64,000 nucleotides of DNA. Source: Caballeronia jiangsuensis. Lineage in GTDB: Bacteria > Pseudomonadota > Gammaproteobacteria > Burkholderiales > Burkholderiaceae. Numbering within the stretch: position 1 is the stretch's first letter; each line of letters starts with the position of its first letter. A model generated the notes under the pieces. The model had not been told where the DNA came from and searched no databases. It worked only from the letters and a program-made list of their open reading frames with translations. The position numbers and the translations under genes were made by a program. Positions 57,361 to 64,000 of the stretch are shown here, one piece after another. The stretch lies in NCBI GenBank assembly GCA_000648925.1, contig JFHF01000017.1, forward strand, positions 1-64,000, written 5' to 3'.

Positions 57361-57591
57361 GATGGTTCTCCAGGCGATGGCCGGATTCTAACAAAACGGT
57401 TGCGGACTCAGTGACTCGCGCTGGGTCAACGCCTTATTTTGCGCTGGTTTCGCGAATTTTGACTTCGGAAACCAAAAAGGTGTTGCGAGGTGTGATCGCA
57501 CGCACTCACGCAAAGAGGGACTTCATGGTTCGCACATTCTTCCGTGTTAATGTCGATTCACTACGAGGGCATTTGAAGAACACACAAGATC

Positions 57592-59118
57592 ATGACAAAC
57601 GACCGGACTCAAAGCACACAGGGCACGCCTGCCAACGATTTTCCGACCGAATCCTTCGACGATCCCGCTGCGGCCGTCACGCGCCTTTCGTCGATCTATG
57701 AAGCGAATACCGCATTTCTGCGCGATGCGTTCGCGCGCTACCGGCGCAACGAGCGCTTCACGCATCGCGTGCGCGCGTGCTATCCGTTCGTGCGCGTGCG
57801 TACCGAGCTGAACACGCAGATCGATTCGCGGCGTTCGTATGGTTTCGTGGCGGGCCCGGGCATCTATGAAACGACGCTCACGCGTCCCGATCTCTTCGGC
57901 GATTACTATCGCGAGCAATTGCGACTGCTCACGAAGAACCATCATGTGGGCCTAGAAGTGGGCGTGTCGGCGCATCCGATTCCGATTCACTTTGCATTCG
58001 CCGAAGGCATTCATCTCGAAGGCGATCTCGATCGCGACCGGCTCCTCGCGATGCGAAATATCTTCGATACGCCCGATCTCGCGCTGCTCGACGATCGCAT
58101 CGTCAACGGCACGTACGAGCCGGGCCCGGGCGAGCCGCATCCGCTTGCGCTGTTCACGGCGGCGCGCGTCGATTTCTCGCTGCATCGGCTGAGACACTAC
58201 ACGGCGACGTCGCCCACGCACTTTCAGAACTACGTGCTGTACACGAATTACCAGTTCTATATCGATGAGTTCGTGAAGCTCGGCCGCACGATGATGTCGC
58301 GCGCCGATGACGAAGAAACGCGTGCGTATCGCAGCGAGTATTCGTCGTTCGTCGAACCCGGCGATGTCGTCACGTATAACGCGAATCTCGGCGAGCAGCC
58401 GGAGGAAGGCACGGCGTCCGCGCGTCTGCCGCAGATGCCCGCGTATCACCTGAAGCGTGCGGACGGCAGCGGCATCACGATGGTGAATATCGGCGTGGGG
58501 CCGTCGAACGCGAAGACGATCACGGATCACATCGCGGTCTTGCGGCCGCATGCGTGGATCATGCTCGGGCACTGCGCGGGCTTGCGCAACACGCAGCGTC
58601 TGGGCGATTACGTGCTGGCTCACGGCTATGTGCGCGAAGACCACGTGCTCGATGACGATCTGCCGCTGTGGGTGCCGGTGCCGGCGCTCGCGGAAGTGCA
58701 GGTCGCGCTCGAGCGCGCGGTCGCGCAGGTGACGCAACTCGAAGGCGTCGAGCTGAAGCGCGTGATGCGCACGGGCACGGTCGCGAGCGTCGATAACCGC
58801 AACTGGGAATTGCGCGATCATCGCGAGCCGGTGCGTCGGTTGTCGCAGAGCAGGGCGGTGGCCCTCGATATGGAAAGCGCGACGATCGCGGCGAACGGGT
58901 TCCGTTTCCGCGTGCCTTATGGGACGTTGCTATGCGTGTCGGACAAGCCGCTGCATGGCGAACTGAAGCTGCCCGGCATGGCCGATCAGTTTTATCGCGC
59001 GCAGGTCGATCAGCATTTGCAGATCGGGGTGAAGGCGATGGAGTTGCTGCGCGAGAACGGGTTGTCGAAGCTGCATTCGCGCAAGTTGCGGAGTTTTGCG
59101 GAAGTGGCGTTTCAGTGA
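57592..59118 (+). CDS. amn: AMP nucleosidase
   Basis: A 508-residue Amn, which splits AMP into adenine and ribose-5-phosphate and helps control adenylate pools. The N-terminal Amn-specific domain (ACYPFVRVRTELNTQIDSRR, GFVAGPGIYETTLTRPDLF) precedes the phosphorylase-fold catalytic domain: MVNIGVGPSNAKTITDHIA, LRPHAWIMLGHCAGLR and MESATIAANGFRFRVPYGT. Length and motifs match E. coli Amn. It is a single-gene unit, divergent from the DUF2782 gene with a 231-bp spacer. A GC-rich hairpin lies 21 bp after its stop. Confidence 0.95.
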   Translation: MTNDRTQSTQGTPANDFPTESFDDPAAAVTRLSSIYEANTAFLRDAFARYRRNERFTHRVRACYPFVRVRTELNTQIDSRRSYGFVAGPGIYETTLTRPDLFGDYYREQLRLLTKNHHVGLEVGVSAHPIPIHFAFAEGIHLEGDLDRDRLLAMRNIFDTPDLALLDDRIVNGTYEPGPGEPHPLALFTAARVDFSLHRLRHYTATSPTHFQNYVLYTNYQFYIDEFVKLGRTMMSRADDEETRAYRSEYSSFVEPGDVVTYNANLGEQPEEGTASARLPQMPAYHLKRADGSGITMVNIGVGPSNAKTITDHIAVLRPHAWIMLGHCAGLRNTQRLGDYVLAHGYVREDHVLDDDLPLWVPVPALAEVQVALERAVAQVTQLEGVELKRVMRTGTVASVDNRNWELRDHREPVRRLSQSRAVALDMESATIAANGFRFRVPYGTLLCVSDKPLHGELKLPGMADQFYRAQVDQHLQIGVKAMELLRENGLSKLHSRKLRSFAEVAFQ

Positions 59119-59139
59119 CGCCGGTGAACTAACAAAAAG

Positions 59140-59164
59140 GCGGGCGGCGCGGGATGCCGCCCGC
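59140..59164. terminator. GC-rich hairpin after amn
   Basis: Perfect 9-bp stem GCGGGCGGC/GCCGCCCGC with a seven-base loop. It is preceded by AAAAAG but followed by GAAGTG, so on the plus strand it lacks a T-run. On the minus strand the following CTTTTTG gives a run, so it may instead stop transcription from the right. Confidence 0.55.
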
Positions 59165-59215
59165 GAAGTGTTTACAGCTGCAGACGCAGGGCTAACTGCC
59201 CGCGCGGGCGCTAGG

Positions 59216-59264
59216 ATACATTTCGGATAACTATATTTTGTGGAAATGTATGATGCCGCGGCAT
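59216..59264. other. Two adjacent dyad elements in an AT-rich spacer
   Basis: An inverted repeat ATACATTTC (59216-59224) / GAAATGTAT (59243-59251), spaced by 18 bp, is followed at once by the perfect 12-bp palindrome ATGCCGCGGCAT (59253-59264). The spacer is AT-rich for this genome. A regulator-binding or RNA structure is possible. Confidence 0.45.
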
Positions 59265-59309
59265 TGCGGTGCCGGGATATGAGAAGCGCGCTACAACAAT
59301 TTCAAGCTC

Positions 59310-59333
59310 AAGGCCGTGTGCGCACACGGCCTT
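59310..59333. terminator. Perfect 24-bp palindrome after the LOG-family gene
   Basis: AAGGCCGTGTGC followed directly by GCACACGGCCTT, a perfect dyad that can form a long hairpin. It lies 22 bp beyond the stop of the LOG-family gene. T-runs are short, so a terminator role is likely but not certain. Confidence 0.6.
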
Positions 59334-59355
59334 TCGCACGGGTGGTGCTACCGCG

Positions 59356-60105
59356 TCAAAGATAAAACATCCGATCCTCATCCGACTTACCTTCCGCCGG
59401 CTGCTCGACCGAATCTTCGCGGTCTTCATAGAACCGCAGCACGGCATCGAGCACCTGATCCGGATCGTCGATCACCTGCATCAGATCGAGATCCTTCGGG
59501 CTGATCACGCCGTTGGTCAGTAGCGTGTTCTTGAACCAGTCGAGCAGTCCGGCCCAGAACTCCGCGCCGACGAGCACGATCGGCACATGACGCGACTTCT
59601 TGGTCTGAATGAGCGTCAGCACTTCGGCGAGTTCATCCAGCGTACCGAACCCGCCCGGCATCACCACGACCGCATCCGAGTTCTTCACGAACGTCACCTT
59701 GCGCGTGAAGAAATGACGGAAGCGCAGCGAGATGTCCTGCCACTGATTGCCCGATTGCTCGTGCGGCAGTTCGATATTGAGGCCGACCGAAGGCGACTTG
59801 CCCGCGTGCGCGCCTTTATTGGCCGCTTCCATGATGCCCGGCCCGCCGCCGGATATGACGGCGAAGCCCGCGTCGGAGAATTTCTGCGCGATTTCGATCG
59901 TGAGCTGATAGTACGGCGACTCCGGTTTCAGACGCGCCGAACCATAGATGCTGATGGCAGGGCGAATCTCCGAGAGGTACTCGGTCGCCTCGATAAACTC
60001 TGCCATAATCGTGAACATCTGCCACGATGCGCGAGCCTTCTTGGCCGTCGCGCGCTCTTGATCTGCGAGTGATCGCAGACTCGGAATCACTTTTCTCTTG
60101 TTCAT
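59356..60105 (-). CDS. LOG-family protein (TIGR00730 type)
   Basis: A 249-residue Rossmann-fold protein of the lysine-decarboxylase-like/LOG family. The signature residues are GGGPGIMEA (86-94) and PGGFGTLDE (150-158), with the catalytic Arg/Glu set intact. Known members release free cytokinin bases from their nucleotides or cleave AMP/CMP-like nucleotides to ribose-5-phosphate and base. The first ~30 residues are basic and helical. If the ATG at 60105 is right, its start codon is one base from that of polA. An internal ATG at 60018 (MFTIMAEFIEATEYL... region) is an alternative. A nucleotide-salvage role next to amn is plausible. Confidence 0.9.
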   Translation of the reverse strand: MNKRKVIPSLRSLADQERATAKKARASWQMFTIMAEFIEATEYLSEIRPAISIYGSARLKPESPYYQLTIEIAQKFSDAGFAVISGGGPGIMEAANKGAHAGKSPSVGLNIELPHEQSGNQWQDISLRFRHFFTRKVTFVKNSDAVVVMPGGFGTLDELAEVLTLIQTKKSRHVPIVLVGAEFWAGLLDWFKNTLLTNGVISPKDLDLMQVIDDPDQVLDAVLRFYEDREDSVEQPAEGKSDEDRMFYL

Positions 60106-60106
60106 A

Positions 60107-62845
60107 ATGCCTGAAGAACTAAGTCTTGAAGGTAAGACCCTGCTATTGGTCGACGGTTCTAGCTACTTGTACCGGGCCTACCATGCGATGCCGGACTTGC
60201 GAGGCCCCGACGGCGGGCCCACCGGCGCTCTGTATGGCATGATCAACATGCTGCGGCGCTTGCGGCGCGAAATCAATGCAGAGTATAGCGCGTGCGTATT
60301 TGATGCCAAAGGCAAGACTTTCCGCGACGACTGGTACGCCGAGTACAAAGCCAACCGGCCCTCGATGCCGGAAGACCTCTCCAGACAGATCGAGCCCATT
60401 CACGTCGCCGTACGCGCCCTCGGCTGGCCGCTCGTGATGATCGAGGGCGTCGAGGCCGACGACGTCATCGGCACGCTCGCCGTCGAAGCCGAGAAGCGCG
60501 GCATGAAGGTGATCGTGTCGACGGGCGACAAGGATCTGGCTCAGCTCGTGACGGATCATGTCACCCTCATCAATACGATGACCAACGAAACGCTCGACCG
60601 TGCCGGCGTGCTCGCGAAGTTCGGCGTGCCGCCGGAGCGGATCGTCGATTATCTGTCGCTCATCGGCGATACCGTCGATAACGTGCCGGGCGTCGAGAAG
60701 TGCGGTCCCAAGACAGCGCTCAAATGGCTCACGCAATTCGACACCCTTGATGGCATCGTAGAACATGCCGGCGAGATCAAGGGTGCGGTAGGAGACAATC
60801 TGCGCAAGGCTCTGGACTTCCTGCCGATGGCGCGAAAGCTCGTCACCGTGCACACGGAATGCGACCTCGCTTCGCAGATCGAGTCGATCGAAGGCACGCT
60901 TCTGGCGCGTCCCGAATCACGCGACGAACTGCGCGACGTGTTCATGCGTCACGGCTTCAAGACATGGCTGCGCGAAGTCGAAATCGCCGATGCCGTCGAA
61001 GGTCCGACCGACACGCCGCCCGCCGAAGTCACCGAAATCGTGCATCACTACGAGACAGTGCAGACGTGGGAGCAGTTCGACGCATGGCTCAAGCGCATCG
61101 ATGAAGCGGAGCTCACGTCCTTCGACAGCGAGACCACGTCGCTCGATCCGATGACCGCGCAGATCGTCGGCATGTCGGTGTCGACCGAGCCCGGCCACGC
61201 GGCCTACATTCCGGTCGCGCATCGCGGGCCGGATGCGCCCGAGCAACTGCCGCGCGATGAAGTGCTCGCGAAGCTCAAGCCCTGGCTCGAAGACGCATCG
61301 AAGAAAAAGGTCGGTCAGCACCTGAAGTACGACGAGCAGGTGCTCGCGAACTACGGCATCGAAATGCGCGGTGTCGAGCACGACACGCTGCTGCAATCGT
61401 ACGTGCTGGAGTCGCATCGTCCGCACGACATGGACAACCTCGCGTTGCGGCATCTCGGCGTGAAGACGATCAAGTACGAGGACGTCGCGGGCAAGGGCGC
61501 ATCGCAGATCGGTTTCGACGAAGTGCCGCTCGACAAGGCCGCCGCCTATGCAGCCGAAGACGCCGATATCACGCTGCGTCTGCATCAGGCGCTCTATCCG
61601 CAAGTGGCGCGTGAGGAAGGTCTGTTGCACGTGTATCGCGACATCGAATTGCCGACCTCGCGCGTGCTGCGCAAGATGGAACGCAACGGTGTACTGATCG
61701 ATCGCGCGCGGCTCGATACGCAGAGCAACGAGATCGCGAAGCGTCTCATCGATTTGCAGGCGCAAGCCTACGAACTCGCGGGCGGCGAATTCAATCTCGG
61801 TTCGCCGAAGCAGATCGGCCAGATCTTCTTCGAGAAGCTGCAATTGCCGGTCGTGAAGAAGACGCCGAGCGGCGCGCCTTCCACCGATGAAGAAGTGCTG
61901 CAAAAGCTCGCGGAAGACTTTCCGTTGCCGAAGGTGCTGCTCGAACATCGCGGACTGTCGAAGCTCAAGTCCACGTATACGGACAAGCTGCCGCGCATGG
62001 TGAATGCATCGACGGGACGCGTGCATACGAACTATGCGCAGGCCGTCGCGGTGACGGGGCGCCTGTCGTCGAACGAGCCGAACCTGCAGAACATCCCGGT
62101 GCGCACGGGCGAAGGGCGGCGCATTCGCGAAGCGTTCATCGCGCCGCCGGGCAGGAAGATCGTGTCGGCAGATTATTCGCAAATCGAACTGCGCATCATG
62201 GCGCATATTTCCGGCGATGAATCGCTGATGCGCGCGTTCAAGGAAGGCGAGGACGTGCATCGCGCGACGGCGTCGGAAGTGTTCAGCGTCACGCCGCTCG
62301 AAGTCGATAACGATCAGCGGCGTATCGCGAAGGTCATCAACTTCGGCTTGATCTACGGCATGAGCTCGTTCGGCCTCGCGTCGAATCTCGGCATCACGCG
62401 CGATGCGGCTAAGCTTTATATCGACCGCTATTTCGCGCGTTATCCGGGCGTCGCGGCGTATATGGAGAACACGCGCGTGAGCGCGAAGGCGAATGGCTTC
62501 GTCGAGACCGTGTTCGGCCGGCGTCTGTGGCTGCCCGAGATCAACGGCGGCAGCGGGCCGCGTCGTCAGGCGGCAGAGCGCGCCGCGATCAACGCGCCGA
62601 TGCAGGGCACCGCCGCCGATCTCATCAAGCTGTCCATGATCGCGGTGCAGGACTGGCTGGAAGCATCGGGCATCGGCGCGAAGATGATCATGCAGGTGCA
62701 CGATGAACTCGTGCTCGAAGTGCCCGAGGAAGCGCTGCCCGAGGTCAGGAAGCGCTTACCTGAACTGATGTGCGGCGTCGCGAAGCTGAAGGTGCCGCTC
62801 GTCGCGGAAGTGGGTGTCGGCAACAACTGGGAAGAAGCACACTGA
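60107..62845 (+). CDS. polA: DNA polymerase I
   Basis: A 912-residue Pol I for Okazaki-fragment maturation and repair. The N-terminal 5' nuclease domain starts KTLLLVDGSSYLYRAYHAMP. The 3'-5' exonuclease domain keeps its metal-binding acids (SFDSETTSLDPM), so proofreading should be active. The polymerase domain has motif A VSADYSQIELRIMAHIS, motif B RRIAKVINFGLIYGMSSFG and motif C MQVHDELVLEVPE. I take the ATG at 60107 (MPEELSLEGK); another ATG three codons earlier is possible. No Shine-Dalgarno is visible. The start codon is separated from that of the divergent LOG-family gene by a single base. Confidence 0.97.
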   Translation: MPEELSLEGKTLLLVDGSSYLYRAYHAMPDLRGPDGGPTGALYGMINMLRRLRREINAEYSACVFDAKGKTFRDDWYAEYKANRPSMPEDLSRQIEPIHVAVRALGWPLVMIEGVEADDVIGTLAVEAEKRGMKVIVSTGDKDLAQLVTDHVTLINTMTNETLDRAGVLAKFGVPPERIVDYLSLIGDTVDNVPGVEKCGPKTALKWLTQFDTLDGIVEHAGEIKGAVGDNLRKALDFLPMARKLVTVHTECDLASQIESIEGTLLARPESRDELRDVFMRHGFKTWLREVEIADAVEGPTDTPPAEVTEIVHHYETVQTWEQFDAWLKRIDEAELTSFDSETTSLDPMTAQIVGMSVSTEPGHAAYIPVAHRGPDAPEQLPRDEVLAKLKPWLEDASKKKVGQHLKYDEQVLANYGIEMRGVEHDTLLQSYVLESHRPHDMDNLALRHLGVKTIKYEDVAGKGASQIGFDEVPLDKAAAYAAEDADITLRLHQALYPQVAREEGLLHVYRDIELPTSRVLRKMERNGVLIDRARLDTQSNEIAKRLIDLQAQAYELAGGEFNLGSPKQIGQIFFEKLQLPVVKKTPSGAPSTDEEVLQKLAEDFPLPKVLLEHRGLSKLKSTYTDKLPRMVNASTGRVHTNYAQAVAVTGRLSSNEPNLQNIPVRTGEGRRIREAFIAPPGRKIVSADYSQIELRIMAHISGDESLMRAFKEGEDVHRATASEVFSVTPLEVDNDQRRIAKVINFGLIYGMSSFGLASNLGITRDAAKLYIDRYFARYPGVAAYMENTRVSAKANGFVETVFGRRLWLPEINGGSGPRRQAAERAAINAPMQGTAADLIKLSMIAVQDWLEASGIGAKMIMQVHDELVLEVPEEALPEVRKRLPELMCGVAKLKVPLVAEVGVGNNWEEAH

Positions 62846-62870
62846 AGGCGCACTGAAATTCTTTGCGCAA

Positions 62871-62898
62871 GGCATATGCGGCGGATGTCGCATATGCC
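62871..62898. other. Inverted repeat after polA
   Basis: Perfect 9-bp arms GGCATATGC and GCATATGCC with a ten-base loop, 25 bp after the polA stop and about 110 bp before the NDH-2 gene. No T-run follows. It may be a terminator remnant or an operator for the downstream gene. Confidence 0.5.
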
Positions 62899-63007
62899 CG
62901 ACATGTTGGTGACACGCTTGTGACTGTCATCGAAGCTCACGCACAATAAGTCAGTCGAGGAAGAACAGCACGAAGGCCGATCCAATAAAAAGCACAGGGA
63001 GAGATCC

Positions 63008-64000
63008 ATGCATCGCTTCATCATCGTCGGCGGAGGGGCTGGCGGCCTCGAACTCGCGACTCGTCTCGGCGACCGTTTCGGCTCGACGGACAGCAAGACC
63101 CCGCCCAAAGCGCAAGTCACGCTCGTCGACCGCAATCCGACGCATATCTGGAAGCCGCTCCTGCATGAAGTCGCAGCGGGCAGCATGGACCCTTTCACGC
63201 AGGAACTCGAATACGCGGCGCAAGCGCTGTGGCATGGCTTCGAATTCCAGCAGGGCGACCTCGTCGGACTGGATCGCGCGGCAAAGCGCATCACGATCGG
63301 CGCGTTGCGCGATGAAGAAGCCGGCGAGCTGCTGCCCGAGCGCGAGCTGGAGTACGACACGCTCGTCATCGCTATCGGCAGTACGACGCATTTCTTCGGC
63401 GTCGAAGGGGCGCAGCAGAACTCGATCGCGCTCGATACCGTCGGTCAGGCGGAGCTCTTCCGCAAGCGCCTGATCGCGGCCTGCATGCGCGCCGAGCACT
63501 TCGCGCCGGAACCGGTCGCGGCGGGCGTGGAGGACGGCGAGGACGATCCCGGCGTCGATCCGGTGCCGCGCATCCAGGTGGCGATCGTCGGCGCCGGCGC
63601 GACGGGCGTCGAATTGTCGGCGGAACTGCGCAATACCGCGCAGGTGCTTTCCGCATACGGATTGCACAAGCTCGATCCGAAACACGATATCGGCATCGTG
63701 CTGATCGAAGCCGGGCCGCGCATTCTGCCCGCGTTGCAGGAGCGCGTGTCCAGCGCGACGGCGGAACTGCTCACCAAGGTCGGCGTGAAGCTGATGACCG
63801 GCGAAACGGTCGCACAGGTTTCGCGCGACACGATCCGCACCGCGAGCGGCAAGATGATTCGCGCGGATCTCACGGTCTGGGCGGCGGGCATCAAGGCTCC
63901 CGCGATCCTTTCCAATCTCGAAGGTCTGCCGACGAATCGCCTCGGCCAACTGATCGTGCGCCGCACGCTGCAAACCGAAACCGACGACAACGTCTTCGCG
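63008..64000 (+). CDS. Type II NADH dehydrogenase-like FAD oxidoreductase (3' end cut by window)
   Basis: The first 331 codons of a flavoprotein running past the window end. The ATG has AGGGAG six bases upstream. The FAD-binding motif is at the N terminus (FIIVGGGAGGLELATRLGD). A second Rossmann motif, VAIVGAGATGVELSAEL, near residue 200 binds NADH. HIWKPLLHEVAAGSMDP, IAIGSTTHFFGVEGA and TVWAAGIKAP are typical of NDH-2 enzymes, which oxidise NADH and reduce quinone without proton pumping. The C-terminal amphipathic membrane anchor would lie outside the window. It is monocistronic so far as visible. Confidence 0.9.
   Translation, partial: MHRFIIVGGGAGGLELATRLGDRFGSTDSKTPPKAQVTLVDRNPTHIWKPLLHEVAAGSMDPFTQELEYAAQALWHGFEFQQGDLVGLDRAAKRITIGALRDEEAGELLPERELEYDTLVIAIGSTTHFFGVEGAQQNSIALDTVGQAELFRKRLIAACMRAEHFAPEPVAAGVEDGEDDPGVDPVPRIQVAIVGAGATGVELSAELRNTAQVLSAYGLHKLDPKHDIGIVLIEAGPRILPALQERVSSATAELLTKVGVKLMTGETVAQVSRDTIRTASGKMIRADLTVWAAGIKAPAILSNLEGLPTNRLGQLIVRRTLQTETDDNVFA

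Overview
The window is high-GC DNA from a beta-proteobacterium, most likely the Burkholderiaceae (Paraburkholderia/Caballeronia/Burkholderia group). The evidence is the PolA, ThrB and DUF2782 neighbourhood, small Burkholderia-type families (DUF3309, DUF3563, BPSS1780-type membrane protein), a cepacia-type three-subunit FAD dehydrogenase, and intergenic repeats typical of such genomes. The genus assignment is inference. I see no rRNA, tRNA, CRISPR array, phage or insertion sequence.

Layout. 0.5-1.7 kb: AraC-type regulator and a small FKBP isomerase. 1.8-13.5 kb: an exopolysaccharide locus, all on the minus strand: Wzx flippase, three GT4 glycosyltransferases, an exported clan-A glycoside hydrolase, a Wzc-type tyrosine autokinase, a zinc-ribbon membrane peptide and a Wzy/ligase-like polymerase. 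No initiating phosphoglycosyltransferase, Wza or phosphatase is present, so the rest must lie elsewhere. 14.3-16.8 kb: a histidine kinase with an eroded ATPase domain and a CNNM/CorC-type membrane protein.

17.5-38.7 kb: a large alpha-glucan/trehalose island on the minus strand: glgA, glgE, treS-maltokinase fusion, glgB, glgX, treZ, malQ, treY. Together these encode a closed circuit. TreS turns trehalose into maltose, the fused kinase makes maltose-1-phosphate, GlgE polymerises it, GlgB branches, GlgX and MalQ trim and remodel, and TreY/TreZ release trehalose again. GlgE carries a fused, probably inactive, GH13-like domain at its N terminus.

38.9-43.9 kb: DUF1345 membrane protein, a periplasmic FAD dehydrogenase complex (gamma, GMC/Fe-S alpha, triheme cytochrome c beta), and a metallophosphatase. 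44-46.6 kb: topoisomerase IB and a RES/Xre toxin-antitoxin pair with a visible promoter/operator. 46.6-48 kb: small hypothetical genes. 48.3-54.9 kb: Pit phosphate transporter divergent from a CHAD protein, ModE, PAP2 phosphatase, a PHB-depolymerase-like esterase, DUF3563. 55-64 kb: membrane protein, thrB, DUF2782 protein, amn, LOG-family protein, polA and the start of an NDH-2 gene cut by the window end.

The most unusual structure is a non-coding foldback repeat of about 610 bp. It occurs three times: one truncated copy at the left edge, inverted relative to the other two, and two directly repeated intact copies that bracket the glgX-treZ-malQ-treY block. Each copy sits just downstream of stop codons. 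Its halves are nested inverted repeats and each arm carries the same perfect 9-bp-stem hairpin.
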